A stretch of DNA of 64,000 nt from SIG598 sp045605025 (GTDB lineage: Bacteria; Bacillota; Clostridia; Oscillospirales; Acutalibacteraceae). The translations under genes were made by a program, and so were the position numbers. Location: the NCBI GenBank assembly GCA_045605025.1, contig JAZUPE010000085.1, forward strand, positions 1-64,000, read 5' to 3'. Every line of letters starts with the position of its first letter. Within the stretch, counting starts at the first letter, position 1. The notes beneath the pieces are model-generated. The model saw nothing but the letters and a program-made list of their open reading frames with translations. It was not told the DNA's origin and did no database searches. Shown piece by piece: positions 43,219 to 51,806 of the stretch.

Positions 43219-44985
43219 TCAAACGGTCAGACCGGACAGGACGCTGTCAGTTTCCTTGATGTAATCATCCAGCAAAGTAAGTTTATCGTTCGGTATATCG
43301 TATTTCATTCGTGTAAGCTTGTCGAACAGTCCTGTTTCGACAATGCGTGACAGCGGCACTCCACGGGCGATGACCGCGGCGGCGCGCTGATGGAGATTGA
43401 GTATGGCGCGGAGCATTCCCAGCTGCTTTTCCATGGGGACGTAGGTGTCGTCCTTGTGGAAGGCGTTCTGCTGCAGGAAGCCCACGCGGATTACTCTGGC
43501 GGTCTCGATTATCAGCTTCTGGTCGTCGGGCAGCACATCGGCACCGATGAGCTTGACGATCTCCATGAGCCGTGCTTCCTCCTGAAGCAGCGATGCCAGC
43601 TGCGCGCGCTGGGACATGAAATCGGGTCCGGCGTTGTCGTTGTACCACTTTTCAAGATCGCCGGCATATTCACTGTAGGAATTAAGCCAGTTGATGGCAG
43701 GATAGTGTCTTGAATAGGCCAGGGATTTATCCAGCGCCCAGAAGCAGCGTGTGAAGCGTTTGGTGTTCTGGGTGACCGGCTCGGAGAAGTCTGAGCCCTG
43801 AGGCGAAACGGCGCCGATAATGGTCACCGAGCCCTCGTTGCCGGACAGGGCTTCCACCAGACCGGCACGCTCGTAGAATTCCGAAAGACGGGAGGGCAGA
43901 TACGCGGGGAATCCCTCCTCGGCGGGCATTTCCTCAAGACGTCCGCTGATCTCACGCAGAGCTTCCGCCCAGCGGGAGGTTGAGTCGGCCATGATGGCGA
44001 CGTGATAGCCCATGTCGCGATAATACTCGGCAATGGTGATGCCGGTGTAGATGGACGCCTCACGGGCAGCCACGGGCATATTGGAGGTATTGGCAATGAG
44101 CATGGTGCGGTCAGTCATGGGTCTGCCGCTTCTGGGGTCGATCAGTCCGGAGAATTCCTCCAGAACCTGACACATCTCGTTGCCTCGCTCGCCGCAGCCG
44201 ATGTAGACTATGATGTCGGCATCGCACCACTTGGCCAGCTGATGCTGGGTCATGGTTTTGCCGGTGCCGAAGCCGCCGGGGATGGCCGCTGTACCGCCCT
44301 TGGGAATGGGGAAAAGCGTATCGATGACTCTCTGGCCGGTAATAAGCGGAATATTTGCGTACTTGCGCTGAGCCACCGGACGGGGCTGACGGATGGGCCA
44401 GCGCTGACACAGGGTCAGCTTTACCGTCTCGCCGCTGTCGGTTTTCAGGCGCACAACGGGTGCGTTGACCTTGTATTCACCCTTTGAGGCAACCCACTCA
44501 ACAATGCCGCTCACATCGGGCGGCACAAGGCAGCGGTGTTCGATGGCGGAGGTTTCAGGACAGGTGGCATAGATCTGACCGGGCTGCAGCCGGTCGCCCG
44601 TCTTTACGGTGGGGTTCACCTTCCATTTGCGCTGCTCATCCAGCGGGAACATATCGGCACCCCGTTCAATGAAGGCGCCGCTCTTTGCCTCAATCTCCTT
44701 GAGGGGACGCTCAATGCCGTCAAAGATGTTGTCCAGCAGTCCCGGTCCCAGCACAACCGACATACGGCTGCCGCTGGAATAGACAGGATCGCCGGGACGC
44801 AGACCGGTGGTCTCCTCGTAGACCTGTATGGTGGTGGCGTCGCTGTCCATGCCGATGACTTCACCGGCAAGACGCTGCTCGCCCACATAGACCATTTCCA
44901 TCATGGCAAGACTTGTTTTGCCCTTAATGGTGACTACCGGACCGTTAACGCCGTATATTCTTTCGCACTTGTTAATCTGCTCCAT
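43219..44985 (-). CDS. ntpA: V-type ATPase catalytic subunit A
   Basis: 588 residues. Walker A GGFGTGKT at about 236-243; the non-homologous region (about 110-190) typical of V-type A subunits is present, as are IVYIGCGERGNEMCQVL and MADSTSRWAEALREISGRLEEMP. It hydrolyses or makes ATP at the A/B interface, coupled to ion flow. The ATG lies four bases after the subunit E gene, with GAGGAATGA as ribosome site. The stop is 29 bases before the hydrolase-like gene. Confidence 0.98.
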   Translation of the reverse strand: MEQINKCERIYGVNGPVVTIKGKTSLAMMEMVYVGEQRLAGEVIGMDSDATTIQVYEETTGLRPGDPVYSSGSRMSVVLGPGLLDNIFDGIERPLKEIEAKSGAFIERGADMFPLDEQRKWKVNPTVKTGDRLQPGQIYATCPETSAIEHRCLVPPDVSGIVEWVASKGEYKVNAPVVRLKTDSGETVKLTLCQRWPIRQPRPVAQRKYANIPLITGQRVIDTLFPIPKGGTAAIPGGFGTGKTMTQHQLAKWCDADIIVYIGCGERGNEMCQVLEEFSGLIDPRSGRPMTDRTMLIANTSNMPVAAREASIYTGITIAEYYRDMGYHVAIMADSTSRWAEALREISGRLEEMPAEEGFPAYLPSRLSEFYERAGLVEALSGNEGSVTIIGAVSPQGSDFSEPVTQNTKRFTRCFWALDKSLAYSRHYPAINWLNSYSEYAGDLEKWYNDNAGPDFMSQRAQLASLLQEEARLMEIVKLIGADVLPDDQKLIIETARVIRVGFLQQNAFHKDDTYVPMEKQLGMLRAILNLHQRAAAVIARGVPLSRIVETGLFDKLTRMKYDIPNDKLTLLDDYIKETDSVLSGLTV

Positions 44986-44989
44986 GATG

Positions 44990-45586
44990 TCATTCCTCTA
45001 TTGTCAGTCCCGCGGTGCGGCGGAAAACCTCGCGCTGTGCCGCCAGACGTGAATCAAGGGTCATGTCGATGATCGCGCCGCGGAGGGTAAGCTCCGCTGT
45101 AAATCCGCCGATCACAATGGACGGATCGGTCTCCACCTCGCAGTCGGGGATAAGGCTGCTCAGCAGAGCTGCCTTGCCCTCGTCGGCAGGACGCACGCGC
45201 ACAACTACCCTCTCCCCCTCTGCCTTTTCGGCAGCGGTCTTAGCCGCACGGGTGAGATAATCGTCGTATTGCCCGCCTGCGGCATACTTCTTCAGACGCT
45301 TTTCCGCCTCGGCAAAGATCTCGTCCTCGATGGCGGCGCGCTGCTCAAAGAGCCTGCGCCGCGCCTGCAGTTCACGGGCCGAAAGCTCACGCACGATGGA
45401 CGCGCGCACCTCGGCGGTCTCCCGGCTGATGTGGACGTAGGCTTCGCGCATGGCTTCCGTCTCCGCCTTGTCCAGCTCAGCACTGGTGTACTGCTCCATG
45501 TCCTGCAGTATGGTCAGTCGCTGCCTTTCGGCATAGCTGTTTATCGCCTCAATAAAAAGGCGCAGTTTTTCCTCTTGTGACTGCAT
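44990..45586 (-). CDS. ntpE: V-type ATPase subunit E (peripheral stalk)
   Basis: 198 residues. A long charged N-terminal helix (about 1-110, LFIEAINSYAERQRLTILQD onward) precedes a small alpha/beta C-terminal head ending ELTLRGAIIDMTLDSRLAAQREVF. It pairs with the short stalk subunit (49588-49908) to make the stator that links the head to subunit I. The ATG has GGAG upstream. Confidence 0.92.
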   Translation of the reverse strand: MQSQEEKLRLFIEAINSYAERQRLTILQDMEQYTSAELDKAETEAMREAYVHISRETAEVRASIVRELSARELQARRRLFEQRAAIEDEIFAEAEKRLKKYAAGGQYDDYLTRAAKTAAEKAEGERVVVRVRPADEGKAALLSSLIPDCEVETDPSIVIGGFTAELTLRGAIIDMTLDSRLAAQREVFRRTAGLTIEE

Positions 45587-45619
45587 AGCGCACTCCTAAG
45601 TATGAAAATGACCGGATAT

Positions 45620-45928
45620 TTATATCCGGATGCCCACCGCCTCACGAACGTATCTGGCGATGGCCTCTCCCGAACCGCCCTTGCCGGTGCGGTCGGGTAT
45701 GGTAACGATAAGGGGGCGGGTGCCGCTCTGCTTGAGCTGCTCCACCCGTTGACCGCCGCGCTGATAGGCTGTTGCCGTCATCAGCACAACGGCAATGGAT
45801 TCGTCTGCCACGGCACGTTCGATGGCGGCGGCGGTGGATTCCCCGTCGGGCGCAAACGTACCCTCAATGCCTGCCAGTCTCAGACCGGTCAGAGCATCGC
45901 CGTCGTCGCTTATGAGGAAGAATTTCAT
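45620..45928 (-). CDS. ntpG: V-type ATPase subunit F (rotor)
   Basis: 102 residues with a Rossmann-like fold: MKFFLISDDGDALTGLRLAGIEG and SIAVVLMTATAYQ. It binds subunit D in the central stalk; the gene is called ntpG in Enterococcus. Its ATG shares one base with the stop of the subunit K gene (TGATG), so translation is coupled. Confidence 0.93.
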   Translation of the reverse strand: MKFFLISDDGDALTGLRLAGIEGTFAPDGESTAAAIERAVADESIAVVLMTATAYQRGGQRVEQLKQSGTRPLIVTIPDRTGKGGSGEAIARYVREAVGIRI

Positions 45929-46392
45929 CAGTATTTACCAAGGATCATGATGGAGATAACCAGACCGTACAGGGCGATGGATTCGCCCAGAGCGACGAAG
46001 ATCAGCGCCTTACCGAAGGCCTTGGGATCCTCGCTGGTAGCTCCGATGGCTGCGGGGGCGCCGGCCGCAACAGCGATGCCGCCGCCGATGCCGGAGATGC
46101 CGGTTACCATTGCGGCTGCCAGCATACCCAGACCCTTGGAGGGATCATAGGAAGGAGTAGCCTCCTGCTCGCCCTCGACGCTCTCAACCGCGGTGGTGAC
46201 AGGCACATCAGCCTCGCTCACGGCGCTGGCGGCAAAAGAGGTGGCGATGCAGGCAATAAACAGGCAGGCAACGATCACCAGATTGACGCGCACAGCCTTG
46301 ACAGCACTGCCGCTCATGCGGAAAGAGCGCATGGCAAAATAGACCGACAGGAAGATAATGATTCCGGGAATGAGATAAAGTAAAGCAGTCAT
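45928..46392 (-). CDS. ntpK: V-type ATPase subunit K (membrane rotor ring)
   Basis: 154 residues with four membrane helices. The second hairpin is the ion-carrying one: a Gly-rich helix GISGIGGGIAVAAGAPAAIGA and a helix with the ion-binding Glu in ALGESIALYG. The first two helices (about 3-20 and 36-58) lack both the Gly pattern and a carboxylate, so only one hairpin transports. A Glu/Ser/Pro-rich loop (about 60-85) joins the hairpins. I see no Gln of the sodium-binding signature in the Gly-rich helix, so proton specificity is possible but unproven. GGAGG precedes the ATG. Confidence 0.92.
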   Translation of the reverse strand: MTALLYLIPGIIIFLSVYFAMRSFRMSGSAVKAVRVNLVIVACLFIACIATSFAASAVSEADVPVTTAVESVEGEQEATPSYDPSKGLGMLAAAMVTGISGIGGGIAVAAGAPAAIGATSEDPKAFGKALIFVALGESIALYGLVISIMILGKY

Positions 46393-46450
46393 TGTTGATT
46401 ACCTCCGATTATTCAATACGATTTGTATTTTTCTGTTTCGATAATACGGT

Positions 46451-48436
46451 TTAGCTGTCAGTTTCCGTTCCGGCAGGTACAAAAGGACGACCGGAGCCGG
46501 AATAGAACCGGCTGAACATCTCGTAGAATTCCAGACGCAGCGCCTGAATACCTACCAGCAGACCCTCCAGCGCCATGATGATTATATTGCCGATGACCAC
46601 CACGGCGATGTAGCCGAAGCTGCCCTCGGGACTGAAGTTGGCGATGGTGAACACAACGGTCATCATGCCGTAGTGTACCAGAATGAACGCGCCCACACGC
46701 ACGAAGCTCAGGGTGTTGGAAAGGTAGGACAGCAGCACCTCAAACAATTCAAAGAAGCTCTGCATCAGAAAATCACCGATGCTCTCGGGCAGCCAGTGTT
46801 CCTCCCCCGCCAGCAGTTCGCTCAGCGGTTCCTGCAGGTAGATGAGAATCAGCGGCAGAACTATGCACAGGATAGTGAACCATGCTCCGGGATAGGGTCC
46901 CTTGAGGATAAGCATATTGAGCACAATGAATATCAGCGAGCAATAGAACACCAATCCGGCAAGCCCGTTCTGGGTCAGCAGCGCCGCGCCCCATTGCTTC
47001 TGCCTGATACGGGCGAAGATGTTGGTTATCATGGCGCACACCACCAGCACCGCGCCGATGCCTATGGTAGCGTAAATGAGCATATTGACCACCGACGCGT
47101 CCTCAACGTTAATGGGCTTATTGTGGTTGAGGGGGATGCCTGTCTTGCTCTGCACCCACAGCCAGAATCCGTCCAGCCAGTGTTCAAAGCCGAACACCGA
47201 TCCCAGCAGCACGCCGAAGAAGGCAGAGGAAAGTCCGCACCAGGCGATGATCCTGCCAAGCGCCATGCCCTTGAGCTTCCACATGAACAGCCAGCCCACC
47301 AGAGAAAGCACCAGACCCTGTCCCACATCGGCAAACATCATGCCGAACAGCAGGAAGTAGGTGATCGCCACAAAGGGGGTGGGGTCAGTCTCGCCGTATT
47401 CGGGCAGACCGTACATGCTGACGTAGAATTCAAAGGGACGGGCGAAGGCTCGGTTGCGCAGCCGTACTGGAGGGGAATGTCCCTCGGCAGCATCGGGCTT
47501 TTCTATTTCACACTCGATGCCCTCCACAGCGCTCATGCGCCGGCGCATATCGGCTTCGTCATCGGCGGTGATCCATCCGGCAAGAAAGAACTGGTCACCA
47601 TGCTGGTACCGCGCCACGTTGCGCCGCAGTTCAAAGCTTTCACTGCGCCGCTCCAGCAGGCGGTAGAGCAGGCTGCACTCGTATTTGTGCTCCTCCCAGA
47701 CGGCGGACGCTTCGCGGTCAGCCTGTGCAGCTTCCTCCCGGAGGGCGGCGATGCGCTGCTCCATGGCGGCACATTCCTCGGATGGCGTGCCCACTGCATC
47801 TGGCAGATGCAGCCGCTCCCACATCAGGCTCTGGAAGATGCGGTCCACCTCAGCTACGTTCTCCAGCGGAGCAAAGTAGGCTCCCCAGACGTAATGGTCG
47901 TCGCTCTGACAGGGCTGAAGCATTATGTAGGGATTGTCGCTGTAATACTTCAGCCGCTCGTAGCTGGCGCGTGGCAGCCGTCCGAAGCGCACCTTTATGA
48001 ATTCGCACTCAAAGATCTCACGCAGCTGGATGTCCAGCCCGTCAAAGTGGTGGAGCTGCTCCAGCTCCGATTCCATGCGGGCTATTTCCTTTTCCGATTC
48101 CAGACGCCTGCCGGCGCTCTGTTTCAGCTGCTGCGAGAAGTTTTTGATATACTCCTCCAGCTGCTCCCACGAATCCGGAAGCTGCGCATTTTTTTCCTCG
48201 AACTGACCGCGTTCCAGCGGGGTCAGACCCGCTTCGCTCAGCACGGAGGACAACGCCGCAAAGGGGCGGGAATATGGATTTTCGTCGTTGATGGGAGCAA
48301 AATCCGATTTGCCGCTGAAAAAGCTCATTGCCTGCTCGAACTGGAAATTCTCCTTTTCGGTGCAGACATCCAGCACAGCATCCAGCTTGCTCAGATGGCC
48401 GGTGACGGACACCAACCTCATACTTGTTACTGCCAT
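46451..48436 (-). CDS. ntpI: V-type ATPase subunit I (a-subunit homologue)
   Basis: 661 residues. The N-terminal half is a long soluble coiled-coil arm beginning MRLVSVTGHLSKLDAVLDV (with LESEKEIARMESELEQL). The C-terminal half has about eight membrane helices with FVAITYFLLFGMMFADVGQG, diagnostic of the family. It forms the ion half-channels next to the K ring and anchors the stators. The first ATG has no strong ribosome site; the ATG five codons later is an alternative start. It lies 87 bases after subunit C. Confidence 0.95.
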   Translation of the reverse strand: MAVTSMRLVSVTGHLSKLDAVLDVCTEKENFQFEQAMSFFSGKSDFAPINDENPYSRPFAALSSVLSEAGLTPLERGQFEEKNAQLPDSWEQLEEYIKNFSQQLKQSAGRRLESEKEIARMESELEQLHHFDGLDIQLREIFECEFIKVRFGRLPRASYERLKYYSDNPYIMLQPCQSDDHYVWGAYFAPLENVAEVDRIFQSLMWERLHLPDAVGTPSEECAAMEQRIAALREEAAQADREASAVWEEHKYECSLLYRLLERRSESFELRRNVARYQHGDQFFLAGWITADDEADMRRRMSAVEGIECEIEKPDAAEGHSPPVRLRNRAFARPFEFYVSMYGLPEYGETDPTPFVAITYFLLFGMMFADVGQGLVLSLVGWLFMWKLKGMALGRIIAWCGLSSAFFGVLLGSVFGFEHWLDGFWLWVQSKTGIPLNHNKPINVEDASVVNMLIYATIGIGAVLVVCAMITNIFARIRQKQWGAALLTQNGLAGLVFYCSLIFIVLNMLILKGPYPGAWFTILCIVLPLILIYLQEPLSELLAGEEHWLPESIGDFLMQSFFELFEVLLSYLSNTLSFVRVGAFILVHYGMMTVVFTIANFSPEGSFGYIAVVVIGNIIIMALEGLLVGIQALRLEFYEMFSRFYSGSGRPFVPAGTETDS

Positions 48437-48523
48437 GTAAAACCATTCGGAACGCCGGGTGTCCGGCTGTTCCTTTCCTCCCGATAAGAGTCGGTTGTAA
48501 TAGTACCTGAATATTCAGCGGAA

Positions 48524-49588
48524 TCACACCGCCAGATTGTCAATGGTAATCAGCCCCATGATTTCCTCACGGGAAACACCGTAAAACACGCCCTCGATTA
48601 TGGTGGTCAGATCCTGCACCTCTGCCTCGGCAAGGGTGATATACGCAAGGAGTACTGTCGCTGGATTGACCGACGAGCGCATCAGCTTGCGCGCACGTGT
48701 GTGGATAAGCAGCCGGGTTTCCGTTTCCAGTCCTGCACCGGTGCTCAGCCTTCCGGCATCAACATATCTGCCGTACGGCGTCTTTTCGATGAATATGCGC
48801 AGCACCTCTTCGGCACTGTCCGCGTTGGTCATGGAGCGCATTACGCTGTTGCTGATGCGGTGCTCATGATGAATGAGCATGGAACGCACCGCGGCGATGT
48901 CGGCTCCGTAATATTTCTTCAGACGGTAGATGTGCCGGAAATTGCTGATGTCTATGCGTGTGCCGATGATATCCATCAACTCGTCTCTGGCGCTGCCGGA
49001 ATGGCGGTTGACGAGGGCTATGACCTCATCAAAAAACTTCACGTACAGCGAGTGTTCGATGAGAGCGCAGTCGGGACGGTTGCCCGGCAGGGGACGAAGC
49101 GCACGGAGCACCTTTGCAAATCGTGAGCGTTTGACCGCGCCGAGGAAGTCATCATAGCTCCGGGCACTGCCCAGCAGCTCCGGATCGATGCCCGACCGAT
49201 GCAGAATGAACTCGGGCACATTGAGAATCATCTCGCCATGCCTTCCCGCGGAGAGCTTCTGCACAAAGGAGGTTATCAGCCGAATTTCCGCCTGCATGAC
49301 GATATAGTCACTGAACCAGTCGCCCACCGACTGCTCGCAGCGGCACAGGGTGTACAGTTCATCCAGCAGAAATCCGTTGAGCGCCGCCTCGGACGGACGG
49401 CGGTACATGCTGCTCTCCCCCAGCGACGCAAGGGCAGGGGCATAGCGGGTGTTTCTCAGGCAGGCCGAACAGTCGGCGACCGTACGGCTGCCCAGCAGCG
49501 TATCGATTTCCTGCGCAGTCAGCCTCTGACCGTAGCGGGCACGGCAGCGCGCCAGCAGCACGTTTGACGCCTTGGAGGAAAGATTCAT
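48524..49588 (-). CDS. ntpC: V-type ATPase subunit C (rotor cap)
   Basis: 354 residues, all-alpha, related to eukaryotic subunit d. Visible are LARCRARYGQRLTAQEIDTL near the N-terminus, IGTRIDISNFRHIYRLKKYY in the middle, and an end with EVQDLTTIIEGVFYGVSREEI. It joins the D-F shaft to the K ring. Its ATG shares a base with the stop of the short stalk gene (TAATG). Here C precedes I and K, a different order from the Enterococcus ntp operon. Confidence 0.92.
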   Translation of the reverse strand: MNLSSKASNVLLARCRARYGQRLTAQEIDTLLGSRTVADCSACLRNTRYAPALASLGESSMYRRPSEAALNGFLLDELYTLCRCEQSVGDWFSDYIVMQAEIRLITSFVQKLSAGRHGEMILNVPEFILHRSGIDPELLGSARSYDDFLGAVKRSRFAKVLRALRPLPGNRPDCALIEHSLYVKFFDEVIALVNRHSGSARDELMDIIGTRIDISNFRHIYRLKKYYGADIAAVRSMLIHHEHRISNSVMRSMTNADSAEEVLRIFIEKTPYGRYVDAGRLSTGAGLETETRLLIHTRARKLMRSSVNPATVLLAYITLAEAEVQDLTTIIEGVFYGVSREEIMGLITIDNLAV

Positions 49589-49908
49589 TACAGATCGTCT
49601 CCCTCCGTAACAGCGGCAACAATCTCATCCACCCAGCGCTGCCGGTTGGCCTCCGTCTGCTGCCGCAGCCGCTCTGAAATCTCCGCGCCGCGGTCATCTA
49701 TGGCTTTGAGCTGCTCGCCAACGCTCTGCATTTCCACCTTGCGGATTGTCTCCACCCGGTTGCGTGCCATGATGAGGTGATTTTCATAGACTTCGCTGCG
49801 TTTGGCGGCTGCTGCCTGAGCGGCATCCGCACGGCGCTGCAGAGCCTCGTCGTTGAGCCGGCGGGCTTCCTTGTCCATTTCGATGATCTTTTTTATCATG
49901 TCCTGCAT
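49588..49908 (-). CDS. V-type ATPase peripheral-stalk coiled-coil subunit (G/H type)
   Basis: 106 residues, a single charged helix throughout (MIKKIIEMDKEARRLNDEAL, then AQAAAAKRSEVYENHLIMAR). This is the expected short partner of subunit E in the stator. It is the first gene of the V-ATPase set. Only 51 bases separate it from the DUF711 gene upstream and no clear promoter is visible there, so the ACT-DUF711 promoter at 51674-51702 may feed the ATPase operon. Confidence 0.85.
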   Translation of the reverse strand: MQDMIKKIIEMDKEARRLNDEALQRRADAAQAAAAKRSEVYENHLIMARNRVETIRKVEMQSVGEQLKAIDDRGAEISERLRQQTEANRQRWVDEIVAAVTEGDDL

Positions 49909-49959
49909 GGCGCTGCCTCCGATCGGATCAGATGTATATGAACAAATGCATAGGTAAGG

Positions 49960-51318
49960 TTAATTCTTCAGGCTCTGCATGGGAGCCGGAATACGTCCGC
50001 CGCGTCCGATGAAGCGGGCGGGAGAGAACCGGTTGACCTCCATGATGGGGGCCGAACCGAACAGGCCGCCGAACTCCAGTGTGTCGCCCACATCGTGACC
50101 GATGGCTGGAATGAGACGGACAGCGGTGGTCTTGCTGTTGACCATGCCGATGGCGGCTTCGTCGGCTAGGATACCGGAGAGAATCTCCGCGGGAGTATCA
50201 CCGGGGACGGCGATCATATCCAGACCCACCGAGCACACGGCAGTCATGGCTTCCAGCTTTTCAAGGGTGAGGCAGCCGCAGTTGACAGCATCAATCATAC
50301 CTGCGTCCTCGGACACGGGAATGAACGCACCGCTCAGACCGCCAACGTGGGAGCTGGCCATTACGCCGCCCTTTTTGACGGCATCGTTGAGCAGGGCAAG
50401 GCAGGCGGTTGTGCCTGCGGCTCCGCAGCACTCAAGTCCCATTTCCTCAAGGATATGAGCCACCGAGTCACCCACGGCGGGAGTGGGTGCCAGAGAAAGG
50501 TCGATGATGCCATAGGGCACGTCAAGACGTTTTGACGCTTCCATTGCCACCAGCTGACCCATACGGGTGATCTTGAAGGCGGTGCGCTTGACAGTGTCTG
50601 CCACCTGAGTGATGTCGCAATCGCCTGCACGCTTAAGAGCGGCACGAACCACGCCGGGGCCGGAAACGCCCACATTGATGACGCAGTCAGGCTCACCGGC
50701 GCCGTGGAAGGCACCCGCCATAAAGGGGTTGTCCTCAGGCGCGTTGCAGAAGGCAACCAACTTTGCGGCACCGAAGCCGCTCTGATCGGCTGTGAGTTCG
50801 GCGCAGCGGCGGATGATGCGACCCATCATAGCCACGGCATCCATATTGATTCCCGCTTTGGTAGAGCCGATGTTGACCGAGGAGCACACGCGCTCGGTGG
50901 AGCTGAGTGCCTCGGGGATACTTTCGATGAGCTGACGGTCACCGGGGCCGAAACCCTTGTGTACCAGGGCTGTGTAGCCGCCGATGAAATTGACGCCGGT
51001 GGTGTGGGCAGCGCGGTCAAGAGCTTTGGCAAACTCCACCGGACTGGTGTTTGCGCTGGCTGCGCAGACCATTGCGATGGGTGTGACCGAGATGCGCTTA
51101 TTGATGATGGGAATGCCGTATTCCTTTTCAATCTGCTCGCCGGTTGCAACCAGCTTTTCGGCACGGCGGCAGATTTTGTCATAGACAGCCTGACAGGCGG
51201 CCCTGCCGTCCTCACGGCAGCAATCCAGCAGGCTGATGCCCATGGTTATTGTTCGTATGTCCAGATGTTCCTCATGGATCATCCCGATGGTTTCGAGTAT
51301 ATCTTTTGTATTCAGCAT
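49960..51318 (-). CDS. DUF711/UPF0210 family protein (PFL-like)
   Basis: 452 residues. The N-terminus LNTKDILETIGMIHEEHLDIRTITMGISL, the middle GGYTALVHKGFGPGDRQLIESIP and the Gly-rich end identify UPF0210. Structures of this family resemble anaerobic glycyl-radical-enzyme folds, but catalytic function is not established. It is almost always paired with the small ACT-domain gene (UPF0237), which ends three bases upstream here. The ribosome site AGGGTGT lies within the ACT gene end. Confidence 0.93.
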   Translation of the reverse strand: MLNTKDILETIGMIHEEHLDIRTITMGISLLDCCREDGRAACQAVYDKICRRAEKLVATGEQIEKEYGIPIINKRISVTPIAMVCAASANTSPVEFAKALDRAAHTTGVNFIGGYTALVHKGFGPGDRQLIESIPEALSSTERVCSSVNIGSTKAGINMDAVAMMGRIIRRCAELTADQSGFGAAKLVAFCNAPEDNPFMAGAFHGAGEPDCVINVGVSGPGVVRAALKRAGDCDITQVADTVKRTAFKITRMGQLVAMEASKRLDVPYGIIDLSLAPTPAVGDSVAHILEEMGLECCGAAGTTACLALLNDAVKKGGVMASSHVGGLSGAFIPVSEDAGMIDAVNCGCLTLEKLEAMTAVCSVGLDMIAVPGDTPAEILSGILADEAAIGMVNSKTTAVRLIPAIGHDVGDTLEFGGLFGSAPIMEVNRFSPARFIGRGGRIPAPMQSLKN

Positions 51319-51321
51319 AGT

Positions 51322-51591
51322 TTACACCCTGTGCATGGAATTGAAAATGTCCTCGTGCATGATGCGCACGGAAAGCCCGCTGCGCTCACCGTACTGCTGC
51401 AGCTGATCGCTCAGCTCGGAGAAGCTGATGCGGCTGTCGGAGATGTCCACCAGCATGATCATGGCAAACAGGTCCTGCAGGATAGACTGCGTAACCTCAG
51501 TAATATTGACTCCGGCATCGGCACAGATATTGGAAACACCCGCCAGAATACCTACCATATCCTTGCCTATAACGGTAAGAACGGCTCTCAT
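51322..51591 (-). CDS. ACT-domain protein (UPF0237)
   Basis: 89 residues, a single ACT domain: RAVLTVIGKDMVGILAGVSN, then INITEVTQSILQDLFAMIML-type strand-helix pattern. ACT domains bind amino acids or related small molecules and regulate partners; the linked DUF711 protein is the likely partner. The ATG gives the standard family length. AAAGGAG is twelve bases upstream, a little far, and an earlier in-frame start at 51633 overlaps it. Confidence 0.93.
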   Translation of the reverse strand: MRAVLTVIGKDMVGILAGVSNICADAGVNITEVTQSILQDLFAMIMLVDISDSRISFSELSDQLQQYGERSGLSVRIMHEDIFNSMHRV

Positions 51592-51673
51592 TTTGATAAT
51601 ACGCTCCTTTCGGCGGGAGTGACACTTTTCCATGCGACCCGCTGAATTATTATAGAATTATGTATTCTGATTT

Positions 51674-51702
51674 ATTATACGCTCTTTTGTATGATTTTTC
51701 AA
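51674..51702 (-). promoter_or_regulatory. Promoter of the ACT-DUF711 (and possibly V-ATPase) operon
   Basis: TTGAAA (51697-51702), 17 bases, TATAAT (51674-51679) on the minus strand. Confidence 0.75.
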
Positions 51703-51758
51703 TCATCTTACCATATATTTTGCCCTGTGCCGCGCAATATAATTTCAACAGGACGCAC

Positions 51759-51797
51759 ACAAAAAAGGCCGCGGCAAATGCGCTCTGCCGCGGCCTT
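51759..51797 (-). terminator. Terminator of the CXX-repeat gene
   Basis: A perfect 12-base GC stem (51765-51776 with 51786-51797, AAGGCCGCGGCA and complement) is followed by T residues on the minus strand. Confidence 0.92.
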
Positions 51798-51806
51798 GCA
51801 TGATCT

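Noticed and set aside
46673..48487. Long plus-strand frame opposite V-ATPase subunit I
   Set aside because: Shadow of a clear family member; His/Gln-rich without motifs.
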